42,509 nt of DNA from a virus, in IMG/VR virus record IMGVR_UViG_3300046533_000705, positions 1-42,509 of that record. One strand, given 5' to 3'. Both the position numbers and the translations under genes were made by a program. Positions 1 to 8,584 of this stretch are shown here, one piece after another; the first letter of the stretch is position 1, and the number at the start of each line of letters is the position of its first letter. The notes under the pieces are model-generated. The model saw only the letters and a program-made list of their open reading frames with translations. It had not been told where the DNA came from and searched no databases.

Positions 1-235
1 AGGTGAACTTGACCGGGGTCGTGTTGCAGAGGGGAGCGGTCGCTATGTCGTAGAACTTGAGGAAGTAAATCGAGGTGGTCGTATTGATGGCCACCACGCT
101 CACGACCACGCCGGCCCCCGGCTTTACCACCGTGGAGTTGGTGTTGGCCGCGCTGATCAGGTGAAACGGCTGGCTCTGCTGGGCCTGCGCTGGGCAGGCG
201 AGCAGCAGAGCAAGCATTGCAAGCCAATATTTCAT
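1..235 (-). CDS. Exported fibre-region protein, N-terminal half (continues at 42509)
   Basis: The gene starts with ATG at 235 and runs off the left edge after 78 codons plus one base. The N-terminus is a clear signal peptide (basic start MKYW, hydrophobic LAMLALLLA, then PAQAQQ with likely cleavage after AQA). The mature part begins SQPFHLISAANTNSTVV and resembles small beta-rich proteins found beside tail fibres in Rhizobiales-type phages (recalled resemblance, not searched). The remaining 42 codons and stop are at 42379-42509; the split codon reads TGC (Cys), so the frame is intact across the join and the full product is 121 residues. One base separates it from the stop of the upstream membrane-protein gene, so the two are probably cotranslated. 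Its function is not known. Confidence 0.8.
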   Translation of the reverse strand, partial: MKYWLAMLALLLACPAQAQQSQPFHLISAANTNSTVVKPGAGVVVSVVAINTTTSIYFLKFYDIATAPLCNTTPVKFT

Positions 236-236
236 G

Positions 237-647
237 TCATGCGCCTCCGCCGGTCACGCCGGCCTTCCAGTATAGAGCCACGATTGGTCCCAGCACGGTG
301 ACGCTGAACAGCCCGGCCGCCGCAATCCGCAGCGGGACCGGGTCGTAGACCGCAAAGCCCCAGAGCGCGCAGGCCGCGATGACGGCGAGCAGACCCAAGA
401 GGCGGGCCGACAGCACGTCGAGCGCCGCCGTGAGGACTGCAGCGTACCCCTTTTCCTCTCCTGGGGTAGATGACACCTGAGCCGGCGCCGGGATGGCTTG
501 GACCAGTTTGTCCGCCGCCGCATTGACCTTGTTCACCGCCTCCATGAGAGGGCGAGGCCGTGGCGGCGGCGGCATCTCGACAATGCGAGGGCCATCGTAC
601 AAGAGGTCGGGAGTCACACCCTCGGGCAGGTTGGCGGGTTCAGCCAT
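237..647 (-). CDS. Small membrane protein with two transmembrane segments
   Basis: This 136-residue product starts MAEPANLPEGV at 647. The open frame extends further right, but that part overlaps the well-supported 61-residue gene and does not look coding. The N-terminal 60 residues are proline-rich (MPPPPRPRPL at 25-34) and probably cytoplasmic. Two hydrophobic segments follow at about 81-100 and 105-127, giving a hairpin membrane topology. A holin or a membrane-anchored virion accessory protein are both possible, but neither can be shown. It lies between the large internal virion protein genes and the exported fibre-region genes, in the same leftward operon. No homologous family was recognised. 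Confidence 0.65.
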   Translation of the reverse strand: MAEPANLPEGVTPDLLYDGPRIVEMPPPPRPRPLMEAVNKVNAAADKLVQAIPAPAQVSSTPGEEKGYAAVLTAALDVLSARLLGLLAVIAACALWGFAVYDPVPLRIAAAGLFSVTVLGPIVALYWKAGVTGGGA

Positions 648-655
648 GTCACGCC

Positions 656-841
656 TCACTTCTGAAAAAAACTGCCACTTTGGCCTCCTATGCCGTCCTC
701 GATCTTGTGCCGGATGGCCAACAGCTTGGCGCCGACCTCGATGGCCTTGAGCCGCTCGGCCGGCTCGATGTTCTTGTCGCGCAGCACCTTGCGAACCTCC
801 TGCTCCAGGGTTTCCATGAAACCCTTCTGCCGCTCCGTCAT
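656..841 (-). CDS. Small charged helical protein, 61 aa
   Basis: This short product, MTERQKGFMETLEQEVRK onward, is rich in Glu, Lys and Arg and should be mostly alpha-helical. Its ATG overlaps the TGA of the preceding large virion protein gene in an ATGA arrangement at 838-841, so translation is probably coupled. The body has the character of a small soluble phage accessory protein and contains no membrane segment or cysteines. Position in the virion operon suggests a structural or assembly role, but there is no direct evidence. No named family was recognised. Confidence 0.6.
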   Translation of the reverse strand: MTERQKGFMETLEQEVRKVLRDKNIEPAERLKAIEVGAKLLAIRHKIEDGIGGQSGSFFQK

Positions 842-2805
842 GGCTGGGCGTTGTCCAGCGCATCAGCACCCGAGGGCGTTACCGTCCCGATGTTGGTCGG
901 CTGTGCGCGCCCTAGCTGGCGCGCTGCCTGTCCAATCCCCCTGACCGGGAGGGACTTGAGCAGAAGCGGAGGGTGAGGCCGCACTTCACCGGAAAGAGTG
1001 GCCGGCAGAGATTGCAATGCCGCCGGACTGGTCATGATGCGAGCTATTTCCTTATCGGTTCTTGAACGCACGGTATCGCGTATCTTTTTAGCCGTGCCAA
1101 TCGTCAGCCGACGCAGCAAGCCAACGGGGGAGCTGGAAAAGGCGTCCATGACCAAGTCGCCCATGATTGATTTTGCGTCCTGCATTTCCGCCAATCTCCG
1201 CGCCGTGGCGGAACCCTTGAGTGCCTGTCCCGTCATTTCGGAAGATTGCGTTTCGAACGCCAGCAACTTCTCCCATTTCTGCGCAGCCTCGGGCGTAGGC
1301 ATGATAGCCACTATTTTCTTCCGCATTTCCGGCGAACGCAGATACTTGGTCATGTCACCGAGCTTGGCGGGGTCGGTTCCCATCCGTCCGACAATGCTGG
1401 AAACCGCGCCTTCTCTCACGGCCTCTTTCTCAACATCCTCAAGCGCGTGAAAATTGGCTGCGAACTCTTCTGCCGAAACATTGCGCGATAGGATGTCCCG
1501 ACCCACCTCGATAGCGTCGAGATACGCGGATGGCCCCGACCACGCCGCCCGTGCTGCGGCATACTCGGGAACCACGGCATCCAGTTCCCCGCGCAACTGC
1601 TGTGCAAGCTGTGTCAGGGTTCTCACTTTTTGATTTTGACCCGAACGTTTCGCAATCGAAATCCTGTCGTCTATCAAACGTTTGGTGTAATCCCAGAATT
1701 GCAAATTCGGAAACACGGGAACCTGGCCGTTTTTGAACGACAGCAAGCCGCCGCGTTCCACCATGGCACCAGGGTTCATCGCCCCAAACCCATCCGCAAC
1801 AGCGTTGTCGCGCCAAATCCTGACTGCACCATGCATGGCAGCCTGAATGGTAGGACTTGCGGTCAGCCGCTCAAGACCGGGCGAAAACACCTCCCTATCC
1901 CCAGCCTCCAAGGCAGCGGAATACAACGGAGCCGCCGCCTTGGCGCGTTCCGCAACCGTTTCATTTACGGCTTGGAACGCTGTCCGGTGACTGCCGGTCA
2001 ATTCGGACAGGTCGCCGGCAATTCGACTGGCTTGCTGTTGCTGGCGTTCCATGAGAAACGGCGTAACGATGGTGCGGCCGGCGCCTGGGGTCTGCGCCAC
2101 CCGCTCCATCAACCCGCGAGTATTTTCCCCGCCTACATCGGCCAAGACCGGGTCCCGACCCGGAACTTTGGCTTGCGCTGCTTCTGCCGGCGTCATCTCA
2201 TCGCGCGCCAATGCACGCCCAATATCGGCGCGTGCCGTGGTCTTGGAGGTCAGCCCACCACCGGTAACCGCATCAACAGCATATTTCCCGGCCTGGACCC
2301 CTTTTGTGCCGACATTGATTGGATCGATTATCCGTCCCGCCGCCGCAGCCGTCTCGCCTATTTTGCCGACAGCGCCCGGCAATCTCGCCGCCGCCGAGCC
2401 GCCACCCGTAAACAGCATCGATAAATCACCGGCAAGACCGACCGGGTCGGTTGCAAGCGTATTCTTAACGGCCTCCACGCTGCCGTAACGGTCCACCAGC
2501 ATCTTGCCGACCGCATCAGCATATTTGGTGTGATCCTGCCCAGACAGCAGACCGGTTTTTTCGAGCACGCCAAGACCCAGATCCTTCATAGCAGCGGCTG
2601 TGTTGATTGGATGAAGGAACGGCTGCGCAATGTCAGAACCAAACTTAACTGCGCTTTCTGGGATATTGCCGATACCCTCTAAGGCCGCGCCGCCCCACGT
2701 TCTGTCTTTTGGGCTCGTGTTTTCCGCCCATGGCGCGTCCGGCAGATCAGAGGCTTCTGGCTGCTTGGACTGTTTGACCCACGGTGCATCCGGCAATTCG
2801 GCCAT
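838..2805 (-). CDS. Large virion-associated (internal/ejection type) protein
   Basis: The product is 655 residues from the ATG at 2805, which overlaps the stop of the upstream gene in TGATG; an ATG twelve codons upstream is less likely. The N-terminus carries a duplicated LPDAPW motif (about residues 4-9 and 21-26), followed by a glycine/alanine-rich stretch with hydrophobic helices (GDLSMLFTGGGSAAARLPG) and then long charged helices. This composition resembles the internal virion proteins that podoviruses eject with their DNA. It sits with three other large low-complexity proteins (2805-8237) downstream of the head and tail-hub genes, where ejection proteins are usual. No enzymatic motif is visible. 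The assignment rests on context and composition. Confidence 0.65.
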   Translation of the reverse strand: MAELPDAPWVKQSKQPEASDLPDAPWAENTSPKDRTWGGAALEGIGNIPESAVKFGSDIAQPFLHPINTAAAMKDLGLGVLEKTGLLSGQDHTKYADAVGKMLVDRYGSVEAVKNTLATDPVGLAGDLSMLFTGGGSAAARLPGAVGKIGETAAAAGRIIDPINVGTKGVQAGKYAVDAVTGGGLTSKTTARADIGRALARDEMTPAEAAQAKVPGRDPVLADVGGENTRGLMERVAQTPGAGRTIVTPFLMERQQQQASRIAGDLSELTGSHRTAFQAVNETVAERAKAAAPLYSAALEAGDREVFSPGLERLTASPTIQAAMHGAVRIWRDNAVADGFGAMNPGAMVERGGLLSFKNGQVPVFPNLQFWDYTKRLIDDRISIAKRSGQNQKVRTLTQLAQQLRGELDAVVPEYAAARAAWSGPSAYLDAIEVGRDILSRNVSAEEFAANFHALEDVEKEAVREGAVSSIVGRMGTDPAKLGDMTKYLRSPEMRKKIVAIMPTPEAAQKWEKLLAFETQSSEMTGQALKGSATARRLAEMQDAKSIMGDLVMDAFSSSPVGLLRRLTIGTAKKIRDTVRSRTDKEIARIMTSPAALQSLPATLSGEVRPHPPLLLKSLPVRGIGQAARQLGRAQPTNIGTVTPSGADALDNAQP

Positions 2806-4343
2806 CACTGAGTCTCCGGCACGTAGGTGGTTCCGTTCCAAACTCCGACGCCCTGCTTGAACTGCTTGCGGTCACCGATTTTGGGATCGCCGGGAAACGG
2901 TTGCGGTGCTGTAGGCCCCGCGCGGGTTTGGGCCACGGCCCCCTTGCTGGTCTGGACCTCTTTCCATAGTTGCCTTGCCTGAACCTCATATGCCGCTTGG
3001 CTTGTCGCCTTGCTGAGAAGGCCTTCTGCCTTTGCTTCCAGTCTTTCTGTGACGCGAGGCTGGCCAGTTGGGTTCATGGCTCGGGCGTAGGCGTTGGTCA
3101 GAGCGAAATTGTTGGTCAAGAATTCATTATATGCTGGATCGCTGGTTCCCGCTTGCCAGCCCTGTATCAACTGATTAAGCGGAACAAATTTGCCGCGCGG
3201 TAGTTTCTTGGAACTCTCAATAGCAAGCGGAACCAACCCGGCGACTTCATTGCTGGCACTCTCTACCCTCGCCGCCTGCGTTCCTCCGGCTCGTTGGTAG
3301 GAGACCTCACCGCCATAATCCTGGTCAATCTTGGCCTGCTTGGTTCCGTCAATGCCTTGTTCTCCGGCGACCCTTTCGTAGATATCCAAAGCCAGCTTCT
3401 TGCTGTTGGGATTTAGCCCGTTAAATGCTGCTTTGTCTCCAGCAATACGGCGCTGGACAACCGGCAGCAAAGAAACCTCAGACGCTGCCCTCCGTTGTTC
3501 CATCCTGTCGTTTACTGCATCAATAGCCAACTTCATCCGCTCAGAACGGTCCTTTATCTGTTCGTTGACCTGGAAAATGTGCTCGTAGGTCTGGGCAGAC
3601 TTTTCCCAGTGGTTCATGTTCTGCGTGTTGAACATAATTTCGTCTTGGAATTGCGCGGCGACCAGTTTTATCTCCTCCCGTTTCTGATCCATGGTCATCT
3701 TCTGGTCTTCCAAAATGGCTCTGTACTGATCCATTTTGGACTGGTTGTCCTCCAGCATCTTCTTGTTGGCTATCTCCCACTCTTTGGTCTGCTGCTGGAA
3801 CACCTCCTCGTTGCCCTCGGCGTAGCCCTTCATGGCGCCGCCGAATGCGGCCATGGTGGTGGTGGCGTTGGAGCGGCCGAGCGCACCGGCGAGACCGGCG
3901 AACACCGACATGATGCCCATGTACTCCATGCCGCCGCCCTTGATGAACGGGTTCTCGGGGGGCGGAGGAGCCTTCTGCAGTTGGCCGAGTTGCGGCCGTG
4001 GCTGATTCAACTTTCTCTCATAGTCCGCATAGAGAGGGTCAAGCCTCTTCTTCCGCTCCGCTTCCAATGCCTCGTTCTTTCCCTGTAGAGCGTCGGACTT
4101 ATCCGTATCGCTCTGAATCCTGTCGATAATCCTCTGCTGGCTCTTCTGGTATGCGTCGTCCTCGCCGCTGGTTGGAGTGGCATCGGCCATGGCGTCGGCC
4201 GCATCCCCGGAAATGCCGGTCGGTGTTTTCGCCGTTTCCGGGTTCAACCACGGCGGCCTGGTCCCATCGGCAAACGCTTGCGGTGGTGCGGGCTTGAAGG
4301 CCGCCGGGTCGGTCAGGGCGTCGAAATCGGGATAGTCGGCCAT
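2805..4343 (-). CDS. Virion-associated coiled-coil protein
   Basis: This is a 512-residue product. The first 130 residues are Pro/Ala/Asp-rich with charged helices. A glycine/methionine-rich hydrophobic patch at about 135-175 (GGGMEYMGIMSVFAGLAGAL) follows, then a long charged coiled-coil region with many Gln, Glu and Lys (QQQTKEWEIANKKMLEDN). The C-terminal third (after FVPLNQLIQGW) looks globular. A similar arrangement of helical rods around a membrane-active patch occurs in podovirus internal proteins. The stop shares its last base with the next ATG (TGATG), so the operon is translationally linked. No family name or enzyme motif was recognised. Confidence 0.65.
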   Translation of the reverse strand: MADYPDFDALTDPAAFKPAPPQAFADGTRPPWLNPETAKTPTGISGDAADAMADATPTSGEDDAYQKSQQRIIDRIQSDTDKSDALQGKNEALEAERKKRLDPLYADYERKLNQPRPQLGQLQKAPPPPENPFIKGGGMEYMGIMSVFAGLAGALGRSNATTTMAAFGGAMKGYAEGNEEVFQQQTKEWEIANKKMLEDNQSKMDQYRAILEDQKMTMDQKREEIKLVAAQFQDEIMFNTQNMNHWEKSAQTYEHIFQVNEQIKDRSERMKLAIDAVNDRMEQRRAASEVSLLPVVQRRIAGDKAAFNGLNPNSKKLALDIYERVAGEQGIDGTKQAKIDQDYGGEVSYQRAGGTQAARVESASNEVAGLVPLAIESSKKLPRGKFVPLNQLIQGWQAGTSDPAYNEFLTNNFALTNAYARAMNPTGQPRVTERLEAKAEGLLSKATSQAAYEVQARQLWKEVQTSKGAVAQTRAGPTAPQPFPGDPKIGDRKQFKQGVGVWNGTTYVPETQ

Positions 4344-4346
4344 GGC

Positions 4347-5831
4347 TTACACCGCTGCGTTCTGCACTTGCTGGGTCTGGGTCCTGCCGCCGCCGAAGCC
4401 GCCCGAGAGCGCCGCCATCATGCCGAACGACTGCATGGCCGAGGCGGTGGCGTTGGTGAAGGCGGTGTTGCTCTGCACCTGCTGGGCGCCGGCGTTCTGC
4501 AGGGCGGAAATCAACTGCGCATTGGCGTTGGAGACGACGCCCAGAGCCGCATTGGAGGAGGTCTGGGCTTGAAACGCGGTGGTGTACAGGCCTTGAACCA
4601 TCTGCGCCTTCTGGGCGGCAATTTTCTGGTCGATCTGCTGCTGGCCCTGAATCCACTGGGTGGACGACTGCGGGTTAATGCCTTGGTTGGCGAGCTGCTG
4701 GTAAAGTTGGTTCTTCTCATTCTGCGCTTGGGTGTCCAAGTCCGCCTGCTGGCCGGGGTTCACTTGGTTGGCATTGGCCTGCGCCAGATTCTGGGCAGTC
4801 GTTTGCTGGAGGGCCGGCACGTTCTGCTGCGCCTGGGCACCCACGCCTAATCCAGCTTGTGCCTGGGTGACGGCCTGCTGCGTCTGCGGCGGAATCGGGG
4901 GCGGCCCCTTGAGCAGGTTGTAGCCGAGGAAGCCGAGCGGCAGCGCGAGTTCCGCCGCCTTGGTGTAGGGGCTGTTGAGGGCGGATCCCAGCGCGGAGGA
5001 AACGCTGGAGGCCGTGGAAGGGGCAGCTGGTGCAGCCGCAGGGGCGGCGGCAGGCGCGGCCGATGGTAAGGGGTCTGTAGAGGCCGAAGCCATCGCATCG
5101 GAGCCAGGCCCGCGCGCCATCGCGGCAAAATCGGGCTCACCGCTCGGAGTGACGGGGTTGGCCGAGGCGGCAAACTGCGCCGTAGTAGTCGGGGTCTGGC
5201 TCACCGATGGCAACTCAGCGTCGATTGCTGCTGCAATGTTGGGGTCGTTGCCACCCGCTATAGCCGATGGCGCAATTGTCCCGCCCTGCCCAACGCTGGC
5301 GACCGCATTGGCTCCCGCGTTGGGTGCGGCCAGGTCAGCTTGCCCGGCCTCCAACGTGCCGGTTAGGCTGGGAGCCTGCGCCAGCTCGCCTGCGGTATCG
5401 GCTCCAACCGTGGTGCCGAGGTTTGCAAAATTGAGGGCATCCGCGCCGAGTCCCGGCAGTTCGCTGGCAGCGGCGACATCGGCCCCGGCCAGTCCGGCGG
5501 CGGTATCCACCACCGGGGCAGCCGCGCCGGCCGCACCCGCAAAATCGGCTCCGGCACCAGCCAAGCTCGGCAGTTCGCTGGCAGCGGCAACATCAGCACC
5601 CGTCAGGCCGGCCTCCGCGCCGGCAGCCCCAAGACCGACATCGGCCCCCACCGCGCCCGCCTCGGCCGCTCCGACGCCGAGGTCGGCCGCGCCAAAGCCG
5701 GCCGCAATCTCTGGGGCCACGAACGGGAAGGCGACCGCCGCGCCGATGCCGGCCGCCTCCAGCGCCGATTGCCACGGGTGGGCCTCAATGCCCCCGATCT
5801 GCCGGTTGATCCAGTCTTCCCAGGAGGCCAT
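4347..5831 (-). CDS. Alanine-rich internal virion protein
   Basis: The product is 494 residues. It starts MASWEDWINRQIGGIEAHPW and continues into a hydrophobic alanine/glycine stretch that could insert in membranes. An internal duplication of the segment GADVAAASELP appears around residues 75-130, visible in DNA as near-identical stretches near 5454-5480 and 5568-5595. The second half is glutamine-rich and helical (QAQAGLGVGAQAQQNVPALQ) and ends in a Gly/Thr tail. It lies between two other large low-complexity virion genes. The likely role is an internal or ejected virion component; this is inferred from context only. Confidence 0.6.
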   Translation of the reverse strand: MASWEDWINRQIGGIEAHPWQSALEAAGIGAAVAFPFVAPEIAAGFGAADLGVGAAEAGAVGADVGLGAAGAEAGLTGADVAAASELPSLAGAGADFAGAAGAAAPVVDTAAGLAGADVAAASELPGLGADALNFANLGTTVGADTAGELAQAPSLTGTLEAGQADLAAPNAGANAVASVGQGGTIAPSAIAGGNDPNIAAAIDAELPSVSQTPTTTAQFAASANPVTPSGEPDFAAMARGPGSDAMASASTDPLPSAAPAAAPAAAPAAPSTASSVSSALGSALNSPYTKAAELALPLGFLGYNLLKGPPPIPPQTQQAVTQAQAGLGVGAQAQQNVPALQQTTAQNLAQANANQVNPGQQADLDTQAQNEKNQLYQQLANQGINPQSSTQWIQGQQQIDQKIAAQKAQMVQGLYTTAFQAQTSSNAALGVVSNANAQLISALQNAGAQQVQSNTAFTNATASAMQSFGMMAALSGGFGGGRTQTQQVQNAAV

Positions 5832-5840
5832 GGGCCGCTC

Positions 5841-8237
5841 CTATACGTTGTTCAGGGCCGCGAGAACATCAGGTGGCAGCGACAGCGGGCCGCCGGGTCG
5901 GGGAGGCGGAGCATAGAGGCCCTGCTCGGGATTGAAATTGCCGGCCGGATTGCCCTCGTCGCCCAAGAGCGGGTTCTGGAACGGGATGGCCGCCGTGTTT
6001 CCGGTCACGGCGGGCGTGGTGGCATTGGTCGTGGTGACATCGCCGCCCGGTATCGGCTGGATCAGTTGCGAGGCGAGCGGGATGCCGGCCCCCGGCGCAT
6101 TGCCGCCCCCGGGTCCGCCAGTGTCACCCTTATCCAGCGCAGACGCGGCGTCAGGACTGAGGCTAGGCGTGCTGGCCTGCTGGGTGTCGGCCGGGCCTCC
6201 CCCCTGGACAGTTGGGGCCGGGCCAGCAGCAGGCTTGGTATCGGGCGTGGGACCGGGAGCTGGTGCAGGCGCGGGTCCGGCCGCCGCATCAATCTCGTTG
6301 AACCCTCCGCTGGCTATCTTGACGTTTGGGGCGGGAACTGCGGTTGGATCTGGAGTTCCGGCAACGACCGATGTCGCAACCGGCTTGCCCCCGGAAAACG
6401 GCTCTACTCCAGGCAGGGAGGCGTCACCAATTAGAGAACTAAACGCCACGTCCTTCGTCGGCCCGCCCGGTGCTACGGTAGTCGTGGCAACCTTGTTCTC
6501 CTGACTTTCAGGCGTGAGGTTGCCGCCTTGTAGCCCCTGAGATGGGTTATTCAGGCCGGGAAGATTCTCCAAGCCGGGAAGAGTGCTGGTGGCATCAGCC
6601 AATCTGGGGTCTCCCAAGAAGTCACCCTTGGTTACGCCGAGTGACGGAAGTTGATTGCCCTCCGCTATTGAGGCCGGCACTGGACCACTATCAGGAAACA
6701 TTCCCGCCTGAAGTTGTTCATTGAACGACGATGTGGCTGCAGGAATGGTTACATCGTTGAAGCCCTCCATCGTTTCAAATCCAGGGCGTTGAGTCCCCGG
6801 AACTATTGCAGGCGCGGGGGCGCTGGTCGGCTGGCCATCGACCTCAATCCCGAGGATGCTCGTGCCGGGGCCGAAGTCGTTACCTGCGAGTTTCATATTC
6901 ATGTTGGAAGGAACACCAGCCATGTTTGCCGGGGGACCTTCGTTGATGCCGCCGGGCACCGGAGCAGGCTGATCCGGGGTCGGCGCATCGTCAGGAAGCG
7001 GGCTGGTGTCCTCGGCGGCCTGTGCCTTCGCCATTCCCTGCTGCGCCGCGAGGATTGCCTCCTCCCCGGTCTGGGCGGGCTGTCCTATCTGGTCGGCCGC
7101 GACCGTCCCCGCCACCGGGCCGCCGAGCGAGGCAAGGCCAGATGGTCCTTGATTGCTGACGCCGGGCTGACCTCCAGGTTGTGGAGCATTCTCCGGTTGA
7201 TTGGATGGATGACTCCCCGGCAACCCGAACGGAGCCTCTGGTTCATTACCAGGCTCGGTTGGCTTGAGTTGGTCCGAAGTCAACCGATTAGCCGGGTCCA
7301 TCGCTATGGTGGCCTGGTCGATAATGTTGTTGCTGCTCAAGTTACCGCCGGCAACACCAGCCGGCAGGCCAGACGGCGTAGCCGCTCCAGGATTCGTTGA
7401 TGCAGCCTGACCGAGCGCCTGCGAAACAGGCGTGTCCCCGGAAAGAGCGGACGCTAGATTTCCCGCTCCGACGACGCTGCCCGCAGCAGGAGCTTTCCCG
7501 AGGCCCGGCGCCTGGTCGAGCATGGCCGCCGCATCGGTAGAGAGGCCGCCCGCCTGCGAGACATTGGCCGCCGGGCCAACCGCCGCATTGTCGGTCGTGG
7601 CGGTCGTCCTGGAATCGGGACCAAAGGCACCGAAGTCGTTGATGTCGTCGCGGGTGGGCTGGGCGGTCGCATCGGGGCCACCGGCCCCAAAATCTCTGGT
7701 GGAGCCGTCCAACGATGGACTTTGGTCGCCGCCGGTAGGGTCGGAACCTACGGCACCGCTGTCCGCCGGCCCGCCACCGCCGTCAGCCGAAGTTCCCTGC
7801 GTTCCACCCGTCGCATCAGATGCAGGACCACCTCCGCCGTCTTCCCCAGCGGCTGCACCAGCGTCAGAGCCACCACCACCGCCGCCGGGAGACTGATCGC
7901 CACCAGTGGCATCGCCGCCGCCATCGCCACCACCACCTCCGCCGGATTCAGTTCCGCCTCCGTCTCCGCCACCGCCGCCTGCATCACTTCCACCACCGCC
8001 ACCCCCACCTCCGGCGTCGTTCCCACCCCCAGTATCGCCGCCGCTGTCGCCGCCGCTGTCGCCGCCGCCGCCGCCATCATTTCCACCGCCGTCGTTGCCG
8101 CCGCCGTCGCCACCGCCACCGTCTCCGCCGTCGCCGCCGTCTCCGCCGTCTCCGCCATCATCGCCGCTGCATACCATCCAGGACGGTTGCCGGCCCCACA
8201 GCCACAGGTCGAGATGGTCGTCGGTCAATCTGGTCAT
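5841..8237 (-). CDS. Giant glycine/aspartate-rich low-complexity virion protein
   Basis: The product is 798 residues. About 20 ordinary N-terminal residues (MTRLTDDHLDLWLWGRQPSW) are followed by roughly 150 residues of almost pure Gly, Asp, Ser and Asn repeats (GDGGDGGDGGDGG type). The rest is Pro/Gly/Ala/Gln-rich and probably disordered, ending GGPLSLPPDVLAALNNV. Its stop overlaps nothing downstream, but its start overlaps the preceding 116-residue gene by four bases (ATGA). The acidic Gly/Asp stretch could bind calcium or act as a flexible linker, but no exact RTX nonapeptide (GGXGXDXUX) is evident. The role is unknown; a virion component is inferred from operon position. Confidence 0.6.
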   Translation of the reverse strand: MTRLTDDHLDLWLWGRQPSWMVCSGDDGGDGGDGGDGGDGGGGDGGGNDGGGNDGGGGGDSGGDSGGDTGGGNDAGGGGGGGGSDAGGGGGDGGGTESGGGGGGDGGGDATGGDQSPGGGGGGSDAGAAAGEDGGGGPASDATGGTQGTSADGGGGPADSGAVGSDPTGGDQSPSLDGSTRDFGAGGPDATAQPTRDDINDFGAFGPDSRTTATTDNAAVGPAANVSQAGGLSTDAAAMLDQAPGLGKAPAAGSVVGAGNLASALSGDTPVSQALGQAASTNPGAATPSGLPAGVAGGNLSSNNIIDQATIAMDPANRLTSDQLKPTEPGNEPEAPFGLPGSHPSNQPENAPQPGGQPGVSNQGPSGLASLGGPVAGTVAADQIGQPAQTGEEAILAAQQGMAKAQAAEDTSPLPDDAPTPDQPAPVPGGINEGPPANMAGVPSNMNMKLAGNDFGPGTSILGIEVDGQPTSAPAPAIVPGTQRPGFETMEGFNDVTIPAATSSFNEQLQAGMFPDSGPVPASIAEGNQLPSLGVTKGDFLGDPRLADATSTLPGLENLPGLNNPSQGLQGGNLTPESQENKVATTTVAPGGPTKDVAFSSLIGDASLPGVEPFSGGKPVATSVVAGTPDPTAVPAPNVKIASGGFNEIDAAAGPAPAPAPGPTPDTKPAAGPAPTVQGGGPADTQQASTPSLSPDAASALDKGDTGGPGGGNAPGAGIPLASQLIQPIPGGDVTTTNATTPAVTGNTAAIPFQNPLLGDEGNPAGNFNPEQGLYAPPPRPGGPLSLPPDVLAALNNV
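7885..8165. repeat. Trinucleotide-like low-complexity tract encoding Gly/Asp repeats
   Basis: On the plus strand the DNA is an imperfect run of ccgccg/ccgtcg/ccacc triplets, which on the coding strand reads GGN and GAY codons. It encodes the Gly/Asp/Asn/Ser repeats near the N-terminus of the 798-residue protein. Such tracts are prone to slippage, so the copy number may vary between isolates or be mis-assembled. Confidence 0.7.
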
Positions 8238-8584
8238 GTGATCCCCAGTGCTCTACGAATTAACGAGTGCTCGTCGGCGTGGTCATCCATCCAACTGTAG
8301 AATTGATCCTCTTGCGTGAGGTCCACGTCGGCCAGGTCTATGCCACCGACTCCGGTATAGGTCCGTAGCGCCCGATGCGTGGCTTCGTGGGATTCCAGCC
8401 AGGCGCTGATGATTTTCTTGTCGTCGTCCCAGAGCGCGAAATTGTAGTCGGGGATGAACAGAGGCGTCGTTTGAGTCTGAAAGATGCGGACGAATTGCGC
8501 GTGCTCAAGGTAATGCTCGTTGAGCCAGATGGAGAACCCGGCCGGGTCTTTCGGTAACACTGTACTGTGAAAAAATATTGGCAT
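8234..8584 (-). CDS. Conserved small virion-operon protein, 116 aa
   Basis: This soluble product begins MPIFFHSTVLPKDPAGFSIW and ends LIRRALGIT. It is rich in aromatic residues, His and Asp (EHYLEHAQFVRIF; ESHEATHRALRTY). No cysteine clusters or membrane segments are present. Its start shares a base with the stop of the preceding 588-residue gene and its stop overlaps the next gene (ATGA), so it is embedded in the virion operon. The two His-containing helices might bind metal, but nothing proves this. The family was not recognised; its position suggests a minor structural or assembly protein. Confidence 0.65.
   Translation of the reverse strand: MPIFFHSTVLPKDPAGFSIWLNEHYLEHAQFVRIFQTQTTPLFIPDYNFALWDDDKKIISAWLESHEATHRALRTYTGVGGIDLADVDLTQEDQFYSWMDDHADEHSLIRRALGIT

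Noticed and set aside
4975-5916. Rightward open frame, 313 codons, Ala/Pro/Ser-rich
   Set aside because: It is antisense to the alanine-rich virion gene, and GC-rich codon bias creates such open frames on the opposite strand.
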